DNA from: RH2-MAG17b sp050745265
GTDB lineage: Bacteria; Acidobacteriota; Terriglobia; UBA7540
Reading direction: 5' to 3'
Assembly: GCA_050745265.1 (NCBI GenBank)
Contig: JBOGKE010000100.1
Span: 10,667 to 74,666 of the forward strand
DNA: 64,000 nucleotides
The notes beneath the pieces are model-generated. The model was given only the letters and a program-made list of their open reading frames with translations. It ran no database searches and was not told the origin of the DNA. The position numbers were made by a program, and so were the translations under genes. Below, one piece after another: positions 8,296 to 17,598 of this stretch (the stretch's first letter is position 1; the number at the start of each line of letters is the position of its first letter).

Positions 8296-9468
8296 ATGAA
8301 GATCGGCATTACCTGCTACCCGACGTACGGCGGCAGCGGCGTCGTCGCCACGGAGCTAGGTCTCGAGCTGGCGGCGCGCGGCCACGATATCCACTTTATC
8401 AGCACCGCGGTGCCGGTGCGGATGTCGTCCTCCTCGGCGCGGATTCATTTTCACGAAGTTGAGGTGATGAATTATCCCCTGTTCGATCACCCGCCGTATA
8501 CGCTCGCGCTTGCCACTCAGATGCGAAATGTCGCCGTGAACGAGGGGCTGGACCTGCTTCACGTTCATTACGCGATCCCCCACTCCGTCAGTGCGTATCT
8601 CGCGCGAGCCATGCTGAAGGGCTTGCGCAGCCTGCCGTTTGTTACCACGCTGCACGGCACCGATATTACGCTGGTCGGCAGTGACCGGTCTTACCTGCCG
8701 ATAACCGAGTTTTCGATTGACGAAAGCGACGCCGTCACCGCGATCTCGCAATACCTCGCGCGAGTGACGCGAGAAGAATTCCGCATCCACACGCCGGTCG
8801 AGGTGATCCCGAACTTTGTCAATTGCGACCTCTTCCAGCCCGGCGCGGACGTTTCCCGGCGGCGGTCGTTCGCTCGCGACGACGAGCGGCTGCTGGTTCA
8901 TCTCTCGAACTTTCGCCCGGTCAAGCGCCTGCCGGACGTGATCGAGATTTTCGAGCGGGTCCGGCGCGAAATCCCGTCAAAGCTCCTTTTGATCGGCGAT
9001 GGCCCGGAGCGCACCGTGGCGGAATGGATGGCGAAAGAGAAAAACCTGGCCGCGGACGTCATCTTTCTCGGCAAGCAGAATCAGGTGCATGACCTGCTCA
9101 ACTGCGCGGACGTGCTCTTGCTGCCGAGCGAGCTCGAGTCGTTCGGCCTGGTCGCGCTTGAGGCGATGGCGTGCGGAGTGCCGCCCGTGTGCTCGCGAGT
9201 GGGCGGGTTGCCCGAAGTGGTCCGCGACGGCGTCGACGGATTTCTCGTTCGGGTGCGCGACGTCGAGAGCATGGCGGCGCGGGCCCTCGATATCCTTGGC
9301 GACCCCTCGCGCCGCGAAGCCATGGGCCGCGCCGGTCGCGAGCGCGCCAGCACTCTCTTTTGCACCGATAAGATTATTCCTCTCTACGAGCAGCTTTATC
9401 AGCGCGTCCTCGAGGCGCGGCCGCGGGTGGAGAACCGGGCCTCGTCCAGGGCGGCGGGGGCGGCCTAG
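8296..9468 (+). CDS. bshA: N-acetyl-alpha-D-glucosaminyl L-malate synthase (BshA-type GT4)
   Basis: This 390-residue GT4 glycosyltransferase matches BshA, which joins UDP-GlcNAc and L-malate in the first step of bacillithiol synthesis. Start is the ATG at 8296 (MKIGITCYPTYGGSGVV), the diagnostic BshA N-terminus; the longer upstream frame lacks family sequence. Other hallmarks are HVHYAIPHS (about residue 94), TLHGTDITLVG (about 118), NFRPVKR, and the C-terminal nucleotide-sugar motif ESFGLVALEAMACG with its two Glu seven residues apart. A PIG-L family deacetylase that could serve as BshB is at 29017-29955, and no BshC is visible in the window. Related GT4 enzymes acting on glycolipids are the main alternative, but the N-terminal signature favours BshA. 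Confidence 0.88.
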   Translation: MKIGITCYPTYGGSGVVATELGLELAARGHDIHFISTAVPVRMSSSSARIHFHEVEVMNYPLFDHPPYTLALATQMRNVAVNEGLDLLHVHYAIPHSVSAYLARAMLKGLRSLPFVTTLHGTDITLVGSDRSYLPITEFSIDESDAVTAISQYLARVTREEFRIHTPVEVIPNFVNCDLFQPGADVSRRRSFARDDERLLVHLSNFRPVKRLPDVIEIFERVRREIPSKLLLIGDGPERTVAEWMAKEKNLAADVIFLGKQNQVHDLLNCADVLLLPSELESFGLVALEAMACGVPPVCSRVGGLPEVVRDGVDGFLVRVRDVESMAARALDILGDPSRREAMGRAGRERASTLFCTDKIIPLYEQLYQRVLEARPRVENRASSRAAGAA

Positions 9469-9555
9469 TGGGGACTATTTGCGAAGCTCATCGCGCGTGC
9501 GGCGACTCGTGATTCCTGGGCCGTGCGAACCGGCCATTGTGAAAAGGATCGTTCA

Positions 9556-10518
9556 ATGTCCCTGTATCTCGTGACCGGCGGCAGCGGCTTCGTCGGCTCG
9601 CACGTCGTCGATGAGCTGCTGAAACGCGGAGAGAAGGTGCGCGCCCTCGACAATCTGCTCACGGGGCGGCGGGAGAACTTGGCGCACGCGCGAGACCGGA
9701 TCGAATTTTTTGAGTGGGACATTCGAGAACTCGATAAGATCCGCCCGGCATTCGAGGGCGCCGATTACGTCGTGCATCTCGCCGCACTTCCCTCGGTCCC
9801 GCGCTCCGTCGAGGATCCGGTTACCTCGAATGCGATCAACATCGACGGCACGCTCAACGTCCTGGTCGCCGCGCGCGATGCGAAGGTGAAGCGCCTCGTC
9901 TTTTCGGCGTCGTCTTCGGCTTACGGCGACAATCCCGAGTTTCCGCGTATTGAGACCCAAACCCCGCGCCCGCTCTCGCCTTACGCGCTGGGAAAACTCG
10001 CGGGCGAGCAGTACTGCCGGCTGTTCACCGAGCTCTATGGGTTCGAAGCCGTGGCGCTGCGCTACTTCAATATTTTCGGCCCGCGCCAAAACCCCTATTC
10101 GCCTTACACCGGCGTGCTCACGATCTTCATTTCGAGTTATCTGCAGGGAAACACTCCGACGATCTTTGGGGACGGCGAGCAGTCGCGCGATTTCACTTAT
10201 GTCGCGAATTGCGTTGAGGCGACGCTTCTCGCGTGCACCGCAGCGGGCGCTGCGGGCAAGGTCATCAACGTGGGTTGCGGAAAGCAATTCACGCTGAATC
10301 ACACCATCGCGATGCTCAACCAGATCATGGGCTGCGAGGTGAAACCCGCCTACGGGCGGCCGCGCGCCGGAGACGTGAAGGATTCGCTCGCGGATATCTC
10401 CCTGGCGCGAAAGCTTCTCGGCTACCACCCGCGGGTTTCTTACGAAGAAGGAATCGAGAAAACGATTGATTGGTATCGCCAGGAGCTGAAATCAGATAAA
10501 TCATCAGTGACCGGTTGA
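9556..10518 (+). CDS. NAD-dependent sugar-nucleotide epimerase (GalE/WbpP-like SDR)
   Basis: The product has 320 residues starting at ATG 9556 (MSLYLVTGGSGFVGSHVV), which places the Rossmann GxxGxxG at residues 7-13. The active-site Ser/Thr region is SASSSAYGD and the catalytic YxxxK is in PYALGKLAGE. The segment NIFGPRQNPYSPYTGV followed by IFGDGEQSRDFTYV is typical of extended SDR 4-epimerases acting on UDP-hexoses or UDP-HexNAc. The exact substrate cannot be read from sequence; UDP-GlcNAc/GalNAc 4-epimerase of the WbpP type is my best guess. It sits between bshA and a NodB deacetylase, all on the plus strand, so it may supply sugars for the glycosyltransferase downstream. Confidence 0.85.
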   Translation: MSLYLVTGGSGFVGSHVVDELLKRGEKVRALDNLLTGRRENLAHARDRIEFFEWDIRELDKIRPAFEGADYVVHLAALPSVPRSVEDPVTSNAINIDGTLNVLVAARDAKVKRLVFSASSSAYGDNPEFPRIETQTPRPLSPYALGKLAGEQYCRLFTELYGFEAVALRYFNIFGPRQNPYSPYTGVLTIFISSYLQGNTPTIFGDGEQSRDFTYVANCVEATLLACTAAGAAGKVINVGCGKQFTLNHTIAMLNQIMGCEVKPAYGRPRAGDVKDSLADISLARKLLGYHPRVSYEEGIEKTIDWYRQELKSDKSSVTG

Positions 10519-10703
10519 CGAGTAACGACCAGAAGAATCGTCCGTGGTCAGCGTTCCGTGTCCGTCCGGCAAATGACACATCACGGGCGATCAGTGGTGG
10601 GTGACGAGGAGACAAATAGCCGGACCTTCTGCTTGCTCACTGCGCCTTCTCCTTTCACTCACGAATCAACACTCGTCCCTCGTCCTTCATCACTCGTTCA
10701 AAA

Positions 10704-11420
10704 ATGGATTGGGCCCTTGCCTTCGTCATCCTGCTGATTGCGGTATGGGTTGTGGCGCTGATCGCCTACGGCTGCGCGGCGCCGAGCTCGCAGTTACTCG
10801 GCCGCTCGCTCGTACGCGGTCCGGCGGGCCGCTGCCGGGTGGCTCTGACCTTCGATGATGGCCCGACACCGCCCTCAACGGATCGAGTGCTGGACGTGCT
10901 GAAGCAGTACGGCGTGACGGCAACCTTCTTCGTGAATGGAAAGTGGGCAGCGCGTTTTCCCGAAACGCTGCGGCGGGTTCAGCGCGAGGGCCACGCCATC
11001 GGCAACCACACCTATTCCCATCTTTTCGTCTACCTCAAATCGCGGCGGCGAATGGCGGACGAGATTGACCGCACGCAGGCCATCATCGAGAGCATCACAG
11101 GCCAGCGGCCTAAGTTGTATCGTTCACCTTATGGGGTGCGTTGGTTCGGGCTCTTCTCGGTTCTGCGGCGGCGGGGCATGATCTCCGTGCAGTGGTCCGA
11201 CACCGGCTACGACTGGATCAAGAAGAACGCTTCGTCCGACATCGCCCGTAAAGCGCTCGCGCACGTCCAAGACGGCTCCGTGATTCTGCTGCACGACGGT
11301 TGCGGAGCCAAGGAAGCTCACGAAGTGGATCATCTGCCCACCGTCGCTGCCTTGCCGGAGATCATCGAGAGCATCCGCAGCCGGGGCTACACTTTTGTGC
11401 AAGTCCAGGATTTCCTGTGA
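10704..11420 (+). CDS. Membrane-anchored polysaccharide deacetylase (NodB domain)
   Basis: This protein has 238 residues with one N-terminal membrane helix (residues 3-22, WALAFVILLIAVWVVALIA) and a NodB-fold carbohydrate esterase domain facing the periplasm. The CE4 motifs are in order: TFDDGP, then HTYSH (metal His pair), then RSPYG, then DTGYDW, then ILLHDG. The expected reaction is metal-dependent removal of acetyl groups from N-acetylglucosamine-type sugars in a glycan or glycolipid. Its stop is 24 bp before the next glycosyltransferase gene, suggesting a shared transcript. The 185-bp gap before it contains only ACTCGTC-rich low-complexity spacer. Confidence 0.87.
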   Translation: MDWALAFVILLIAVWVVALIAYGCAAPSSQLLGRSLVRGPAGRCRVALTFDDGPTPPSTDRVLDVLKQYGVTATFFVNGKWAARFPETLRRVQREGHAIGNHTYSHLFVYLKSRRRMADEIDRTQAIIESITGQRPKLYRSPYGVRWFGLFSVLRRRGMISVQWSDTGYDWIKKNASSDIARKALAHVQDGSVILLHDGCGAKEAHEVDHLPTVAALPEIIESIRSRGYTFVQVQDFL

Positions 11421-11444
11421 TGCTCCGTTTCTCGGTTCATCTTC

Positions 11445-12584
11445 ATGCCCAAGGTCCTGATCTTGACGACGTCGCACGGGGCTTCACATCTCCGCGCCTC
11501 TGAGGCGCTGAGGAAGGCGTTCCTCGAGATTCAGCCCGTCATCACGGTGTCGGTGGTCGACGCTATCGCACAGTGCGCCTTCTGGTTCCGAGCGTACTAT
11601 GACTCCTACGTTATCCCGATGCGCTATTGGCCGAGCCTTTGGCACCGCATCGAAAAGCACCAGCACCAAAGTTCGACCACCAACCCGGAGTGGCTCTACA
11701 GCTTGGGCGGGCGCCCGCTGTTCCGCTTTCTTGAGACCATTGCCGCTGACGTGGTGATTGCCACCGAGATCGGCATTTCGGAGCTGGCCGCTCTCCACAA
11801 ACGGAGGACGGCGGCGCGCACTCTTCTCGTCGGGCTCGAGCTCATGGACTTCAACCGTGCCTGGGTGAAACCCGAGGTTGATCTTTATCCGGTCGTTCAC
11901 GCGGATTTCGGCGACGAGTTGGCGGCGGCGGGCGCGCCGTGTTCGAAAATCATTGATTGCGGCTTGCCGATCGACCCTGCATATTCCAACTTGCCGGATC
12001 GCGCGACGGCGCGGGAGCGGCTGAATTTGCGGGCAGACGTTCCGGTGCTCATTGTGTTGTTCGGCGGCACCGGCTTCGGCAATCCGCGAAAAATCATGGC
12101 GGAGCTCGCGAAGATCCGCGAACCGTTTCAGGCGAACTTCGTGGCGGGCAGGAATCGCGGCCTGGAACGTGAGCTTCGCCGTTTGGCCACGAGCAGCGGA
12201 CTTACGGCGGACTGGCGCGTCCTCGGCTGGGTCGACAACATGCACGAATGGATGGCGGCCGCAGACCTGCTGCTGAGCAAGCCGGGCGGCAGCACGGTGA
12301 TGGAGGCCGCGGCCTGCGGATTGCCCTTGCTCGCGTTTGACCCGCTTCCGGGGAACGAAGAGCGCACCTGCGGGTGGCTGGACAAATGGCGGTTCGGCGT
12401 GTGGATTCGATCCGCGGGCGAGATCGCTCCCACCATCGCGCGGCTCCTTGCGAACCCGGCCGAGCGCGCCTGTTTGCGCGATCGCGCCCGCCGGCTCGCG
12501 CGTCCTGATGCGGCGCACGTCACCGCGGAGGCGATTCTCGAGCTCCTCTGCGCGCGCCAGGCGGCAGAAGCTCAGAGTGAATAG
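11445..12584 (+). CDS. GT28 glycosyltransferase (MGDG synthase / UgtP-like)
   Basis: This 379-residue GT-B enzyme belongs to the MurG/diacylglycerol-glycosyltransferase group. The N-terminus MPKVLILTTSHGASHLRAS carries the HG-x-G/A-H loop of MGDG synthases and processive diglucosyl transferases. The C-terminal nucleotide-sugar site reads LLSKPGGSTVMEAAACGLP followed by DPLPGNEE, the GT28 signature. There is no signal peptide, so it should work on the cytosolic membrane face. With the adjacent epimerase and deacetylase it could build and modify a glycolipid. The lipid or other acceptor is inference from the family. Confidence 0.85.
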   Translation: MPKVLILTTSHGASHLRASEALRKAFLEIQPVITVSVVDAIAQCAFWFRAYYDSYVIPMRYWPSLWHRIEKHQHQSSTTNPEWLYSLGGRPLFRFLETIAADVVIATEIGISELAALHKRRTAARTLLVGLELMDFNRAWVKPEVDLYPVVHADFGDELAAAGAPCSKIIDCGLPIDPAYSNLPDRATARERLNLRADVPVLIVLFGGTGFGNPRKIMAELAKIREPFQANFVAGRNRGLERELRRLATSSGLTADWRVLGWVDNMHEWMAAADLLLSKPGGSTVMEAAACGLPLLAFDPLPGNEERTCGWLDKWRFGVWIRSAGEIAPTIARLLANPAERACLRDRARRLARPDAAHVTAEAILELLCARQAAEAQSE

Positions 12585-12739
12585 GCTCCGCTGCGACGGG
12601 CGCCCTCTGCCGAAAACTTTCGCGCGTCGCCGAACCCTGGTGATAGACTGCACAGATGCCGGCGGAGCGCCGGGGTTCAGCCCGGCATGCCGCCCTGAAG
12701 AGCGGCGCGATTTGAAATCGCATCATCCGGGAGGCTTGC

Positions 12740-13879
12740 ATGGCCGCAAAGAGTCGGAAACCCGCACCGCGCAAATCCAAACTAAAATCCGCGGTCAAAT
12801 CCAGATCCGCGGTCCCGAAGCAGACCTCGAAACGCCGTCGCGCGCCGGCGCCAAAATCCGTTCGCGCCTCTAAGCCCAAGCCGGGTTCTGTTCGTGAATC
12901 AAAACCGATTTCGAAACGGCCTCGCGCCGCTGCTTCGGTCATCGCGAAAAATTCCGTCGAACACGTGGTGATCATCCTCAAAGAGAATCACACGTTCGAC
13001 TGTTATTTTGGAACATATCCCGGCGCCGCAGGAGATTCGACGCTCGCTCACGCATCCAACCCGCCGCGCGGAACTTTTTCGAATAACCACGCCGCCTGGC
13101 TGGCGCGCGCCACGAAAGCCGTGCGGGAGCAGTACCAGCAGGCGGATATCGCTTCCTACTGGAGCTATGCACAACAGTTCACACTGTGCGACAACTTCTT
13201 CACCGATGTGGCCAGCGACTCAACGCCCAACCACCTGATGCTGATCGCCGCCGATTCGCCGGTGATCAACAATCCTCCCTCCAGCCCACCGCCTTCGTAC
13301 AACATCCCATCGCTGCCCGCGAATCTTCAGAGTGCAGGGCTGACTTGGCGAAGCTACGGAAGCTTTGCCTTTCCCTACATCACGGCGCTCGCTAACAGCC
13401 CATGGAACCTGACGTCCGCGCAGTTCGTCAAGGATGCCGCTGCCGGGAATCTCGCTGCGGTGTCGTGGGTTTTTCCGCCCTCTGCCGATAGCGAGCATCC
13501 TCCCGACAATATCACTACCGGAATGAACTGGACGGTTTCTCAAGTGAACGCGATCGTCCAGGGAGGCTTGTGGCCGAAGACAGCTATTTTCATCACCTGG
13601 GACGACTGGGGCGGGTGGTACGACCACGTCACGCCGGCCAACATCGAGCAGTGGACGGACGGAAGTCAGTTCCGCTACGGCTCGCGCGTGCCTTGCCTGG
13701 TGCTCGGACCTTACGCGAAAGCCGGCTACATTTCGCAGGCTCAGCACTCGCTCGTAAGCATTGTCAAGTTTTGCGAGGAAAATTTCGGCCTCTCTCCCAT
13801 CAATCAACGAGATGGCTCGGCGGACGACATGGGGGACTGCTTCGACTTCACTCAAACGCCGCTTGGCACCCCAAAGTGA
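12740..13879 (+). CDS. Phosphoesterase (phospholipase C / AcpA family) with histone-like basic N-terminal tail
   Basis: The 379-residue product has two parts. Residues 1-72 are extremely basic and low in hydrophobics: Lys, Arg, Pro, Ala and Ser repeats such as KSRKPAPRKSK and KRRRAPAPK, like histone H1 tails. From residue 73 a PF04185 phosphoesterase domain follows, with HVVIILKENHTFDCYFGTYPG, DSTPNHLMLIA, and the metal-binding WDDWGGWYDHVTP. This family hydrolyses phosphomonoesters or phospholipids and is usually exported with a signal peptide. I see none here, so the domain may be cytosolic or the tail may bind nucleic acid or polyanions (inference). The ATG at 12740 is supported by GGGAGG shortly upstream. 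Confidence 0.85.
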   Translation: MAAKSRKPAPRKSKLKSAVKSRSAVPKQTSKRRRAPAPKSVRASKPKPGSVRESKPISKRPRAAASVIAKNSVEHVVIILKENHTFDCYFGTYPGAAGDSTLAHASNPPRGTFSNNHAAWLARATKAVREQYQQADIASYWSYAQQFTLCDNFFTDVASDSTPNHLMLIAADSPVINNPPSSPPPSYNIPSLPANLQSAGLTWRSYGSFAFPYITALANSPWNLTSAQFVKDAAAGNLAAVSWVFPPSADSEHPPDNITTGMNWTVSQVNAIVQGGLWPKTAIFITWDDWGGWYDHVTPANIEQWTDGSQFRYGSRVPCLVLGPYAKAGYISQAQHSLVSIVKFCEENFGLSPINQRDGSADDMGDCFDFTQTPLGTPK

Positions 13880-14135
13880 GCGGCCAAAGCCGCTGCGATC
13901 ATTCTCCAGACTGGCTTGCCGCCGATGGCGATGAGAAGCCGCAGTGTTAAAGTGCGAACGCAGCGCTACAACTCTGCTCGCATCAAAGACGCTGCTCCGC
14001 GGCGCTTGTAGCAGCGAGCGGCGTTCGCCGTTTTTTTCGCGATCAGAGATCGCCGCTGCAGCCCGCTCCGCACCACTTTGTCCTTCGCGACGTTTGATCT
14101 TTGCAGCAGAAAGCTGTGCTTCAAACTCTCCGCGC

Positions 14136-17100
14136 CTAAAAGCTTTGCCCGATGCTGATGAAGTACTGAAATGCGGGCAAGCGCAGCACCTCAGCCGGCG
14201 CTCCTTGCGGCGCGATCTGGTAGCGCGGCATATTCAAGCCGTATGACAGGTCCAGGCGCACCGGACCGATGGGCGTTTTATACCTGAACCCGACGCCGAC
14301 GGCGTCCACCGTGTAATTGAGGTCCAACGGTGAGCTTTGATCGAATTTGAGGAGCCGCATTTCACTGAGGCTCGAAAACACGTTGCCGGCGTCATCAAAA
14401 ACCACCACGCCGTATTGCCCCTGCCGAAACGGCATCCGCAACTCGAGAGAATTTACGAACAGTCCATTGCCGCCCACCGGGTATCCGGTATTCGGGTCTC
14501 GAGGTCCCGCCTGGTTCAAAGAGAAGGCGCGCAGGGAATCGCCGCCGCCGGCGAAGAATCGCTCGGCGAGGGGAATCGCGTTGCCGGAGGTCGCTCCCGG
14601 ATTATTCAACTTCAGCGGACCGTAGCTGGTCTCCACGCCGAACTGCGTGTTTCGAGCGAACACCAAGTGCGGAGCGACGCGGTAATAGGTAGAGTTCTGG
14701 CCTAGAAAGCGGACGAAGTTGGCCGCAGAACCCAGCCCCGTGGTCGAAATGCTCGCGTCGACCAATGAGTAGGAGCCGCGCACGGCGTCGGCGGGATTGT
14801 CGCGAGTGTCATGAATCCAGGTCGACTCGAATCCGGCGTCTTGCACCGGCTGGCTGACGAGGGGAATCTCCTCCGGCGCGAGGTGGAGGTCGTACACCGA
14901 AACGCGCCGGTAATTGTAGCGGCCGAGCACAAATGTTGACGGGCTCAGTTGCTTCTCGAGCGTCAGCGACGCCTGCTCAAGCCGCGACGTGAAAGTGAGC
15001 ACGTCGCGCGTCTGATACCCGAGCAGGTCCAGGTGGAGTGAAAGCGACGGTTTGTTCAGAAAATCGGAAAAAAGGTAGCTAGCCTGCGCTCCGGTTTCGA
15101 GATCTGAGACGCGCCCGCGGAATGACAGCGTCTGATTCCGCCCACCCACGTCGGTGCGAGTCGCTTCGAGCGAGAGGCGCGGGCTCGCATGAAACTGACC
15201 CGAAGGCTGGTTGCCGCCCAGCCGTTGCATGTCGATGCCGAAGCCATAGCCGAGCGTCCACCGGTCGGCCTCGCGAACCCTCACCAGAATAGTTTTCCGG
15301 CCTTCATCGCCGCCCGGATTCTGCGCCGCAATCTGGACGGAATTGAACAATCCCAGATCGTAGAGCTTGCGCTGCGATTCCGATACCTGGCTCAGGCTGA
15401 GCGGATCGCCCGGTTTCAAGGTGAGCCGCCGCAGGATCACGCCCGTGCGGGTGTGCTCGTTGCCGAGGATCACAACACTTCCGACCCTCTCGCGCGGGCC
15501 GAGCCGAATCCGATAATCGATATCAACGGTATTCCGGACGGGCTTCGAGGCCTGCGCCGCCACCGACGCCTGATTGAATCCTTCGTCTGTAAAATACCCG
15601 AGAATTGTGTTGCGGTCGCTGCTGAGAATCTGGGGAGAATACGGCTGCCCCGGCAGCGCGCGCAGCCGCGGCCGCAGGCGGGCGGCAGTCTGTGCATCAA
15701 CGCCCGAGAGCGTCAGCTTTCCCACCTCTCTTCTCGGGCCTTCGCTAACATCAAACGTGACGTTCAAATCGTCTTCGGAGCGATGCAGCACGGGTGTCAC
15801 GCGCGCCTGCGCAAATCCCCGACCTTGGTACTCGTTCACCAATGCCCGGACATCCTGCGCGAGCATCTCCCGGCTGAAAACGCCGCGGGGCTCGCCGGGG
15901 AAACTGGCCGGCCGGATCGATACCAGGGGGGAAAGTTCCGAAGAGGAGATGGCGTGATTGCCGCTGAAATCGAACCCTTTGAACGTTGAGCGCGGCCCGA
16001 GCTCCACCGCGAACGTGATGTCCACCTGCGACGGGTGCTGAATACGCCGCCACTTCGCGGTCGCCGCAAAAAATCCCTTCCGCTCAAAGTAAGTTTCCAG
16101 GTCGCGCGTGGCCGCTGCCAACGAGAGATCGTCGGTCAGCCCCTCTTCAAAGACCACCGGCAGCGTTTTTTCGAGCGAGCCCTTCGAGATGCGGGCACCC
16201 TCCACGTGCACTCGCACCAGCGGTCCGGGAGTCACTCTCACTATCAGACGAATGGTGTTGGACTTCGCGTCGTAGAGCGTTCCCGCGTCATCGATGGTAG
16301 CTTCGAGATAGCCGCGCCCGGCGTACAACCGGCGTACCGCGAACAGGCCGTGCTGGAGTTTGGCTGCGCTCAGCACGATCGCGCCGCGCCAACCGGCGGC
16401 GGACCGCAGTCGCGCCGGCGGCAGAACGGTTTTTCCCTGAAACTCAACGCCGCGCAGCCTCGCCGCGGGCCCGGCATCGATGCTGAAGGTAATATTCGCG
16501 ACCTGATCGGCGGGATCTCGGCTGATGCCGTAACCGACGTGCGCCCGGTAATAAGAGTTCGCCTTGAGCAGTGACTGCATCTTGCCGGCCGCGACATCGA
16601 GGTCGTGGGAATTCACCGGACTGCCGAGACTCAGACCCGCGCTGCTCGCGAGAGCGGCGGAAGGCACGCCCTTTGGAGCTCCTCTCACTCCAACCGTGCC
16701 AACGAAGAAGCGCGCTCGGCCGGTGAAGACCAGGTCCACACCGCCCGCATCCAGTCGCGCCTCCGCGCCTAGCGTCGCAAACCGGCCTGTTGCATAGAGG
16801 TTCTTCAGGCTCTCGTCCACCTCCGAGCGATTGAGAGGCGTACCCGGTCGCTGGATGATTTGCTTTCTGAAGCTCGCCACATCGAGGGTCGCCCCTTCCG
16901 CCGTGACGACGATGCGCACAACCGCTCGTCCCCAATACAAAGCGCCGGCTTGCGCGCCTGATCCGATCGTCGAAGCGGCGATCACCGCGGCGATGCATAT
17001 TCCGGCGGCGCGGAACGCGGACGTCCATCGGCCTCGGGCCGGTGCACCTTGTCCACTGATGGCGCAAAGTCTGTTGATCGTGAATCGCCCGGCCGCGCGC

Positions 17101-17150
17101 CTTATGAGGGCCGCGATAAGTGACACACCGTCTCCCGAAAACAAGCGCAC
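14136..17150 (-). CDS. BamA/TamA-like outer-membrane protein with POTRA repeats
   Basis: This 1004-residue protein has an N-terminal hydrophobic export signal (about residues 46-68), then several POTRA-type repeats (for example FKGFDFSGNHAISSSELSPL, GSVVILGNEHTRTGVILRRL) to about residue 620. A C-terminal 16-strand barrel of the surface-antigen/Omp85 type follows. The last residues are ISIGQSF, the terminal Phe expected of a BAM-inserted barrel. It would act in outer-membrane protein insertion or lipid/protein translocation. No lpxA, skp or fabZ neighbours are present, unlike the housekeeping bamA locus, so a TamA-like or accessory paralogue is more likely. The start used is a GTG at 17150 with only a poor ribosome site, and a GTG at 17126 is an alternative. 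Confidence 0.85.
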   Translation of the reverse strand: MRLFSGDGVSLIAALIRRAAGRFTINRLCAISGQGAPARGRWTSAFRAAGICIAAVIAASTIGSGAQAGALYWGRAVVRIVVTAEGATLDVASFRKQIIQRPGTPLNRSEVDESLKNLYATGRFATLGAEARLDAGGVDLVFTGRARFFVGTVGVRGAPKGVPSAALASSAGLSLGSPVNSHDLDVAAGKMQSLLKANSYYRAHVGYGISRDPADQVANITFSIDAGPAARLRGVEFQGKTVLPPARLRSAAGWRGAIVLSAAKLQHGLFAVRRLYAGRGYLEATIDDAGTLYDAKSNTIRLIVRVTPGPLVRVHVEGARISKGSLEKTLPVVFEEGLTDDLSLAAATRDLETYFERKGFFAATAKWRRIQHPSQVDITFAVELGPRSTFKGFDFSGNHAISSSELSPLVSIRPASFPGEPRGVFSREMLAQDVRALVNEYQGRGFAQARVTPVLHRSEDDLNVTFDVSEGPRREVGKLTLSGVDAQTAARLRPRLRALPGQPYSPQILSSDRNTILGYFTDEGFNQASVAAQASKPVRNTVDIDYRIRLGPRERVGSVVILGNEHTRTGVILRRLTLKPGDPLSLSQVSESQRKLYDLGLFNSVQIAAQNPGGDEGRKTILVRVREADRWTLGYGFGIDMQRLGGNQPSGQFHASPRLSLEATRTDVGGRNQTLSFRGRVSDLETGAQASYLFSDFLNKPSLSLHLDLLGYQTRDVLTFTSRLEQASLTLEKQLSPSTFVLGRYNYRRVSVYDLHLAPEEIPLVSQPVQDAGFESTWIHDTRDNPADAVRGSYSLVDASISTTGLGSAANFVRFLGQNSTYYRVAPHLVFARNTQFGVETSYGPLKLNNPGATSGNAIPLAERFFAGGGDSLRAFSLNQAGPRDPNTGYPVGGNGLFVNSLELRMPFRQGQYGVVVFDDAGNVFSSLSEMRLLKFDQSSPLDLNYTVDAVGVGFRYKTPIGPVRLDLSYGLNMPRYQIAPQGAPAEVLRLPAFQYFISIGQSF

Positions 17151-17249
17151 TCCTCATTCGAAGTGTACAGGACCGCCCGAGATGCCTCCAAGGTTCTCGC
17201 GAGGGTTGCGGGAAACGGCGTGATAGGCTGCGGAAGAACCTTGGAACCT

Positions 17250-17458
17250 GCCATTCTGAGCAGCCGTAGGCGACGAAGAATCCCTCGCCCGCCCTCGTCC
17301 CTCGGGCGCCCTCTTCCAGCGGGAGAGGACTGGGATTCTCTGGTTGATTCCCGCCCTCTCTAAGGGGAGAGGGTGGCGAGCCCTTCGGCTCCGCTCAGGA
17401 TAACCTCCGCGAGGCGGGTGAGGGGTGCTGTCCGAACTTTTCGGAGCAGAATGACAGG
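17250..17458. repeat. Palindromic intergenic repeat family, copy 2
   Basis: CCATTCTGAGCAG near 17250 and CAGAATGACAGG ending at 17458 form the outer inverted arms. Inside are further short inverted stretches (CCCTCTCTAAGGGGAGAGGG). This accounts for most of the 448-bp gap 17151-17598 upstream of the Omp85 gene; I see no gene in that gap. Confidence 0.6.
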
Positions 17459-17598
17459 TCGAAGAGCTCTTTTCCGCCGCCTGTTGAGGGGGCGCTCGAA
17501 AAAATGAGGCGGAGCAAGCGTCGGGACGGTGGACGAGAGCAATCGTCTCTCGCTGGAGCGAACGGTGAGGGAAGGCGATGCCGCGGGTGGGGCCTGCG

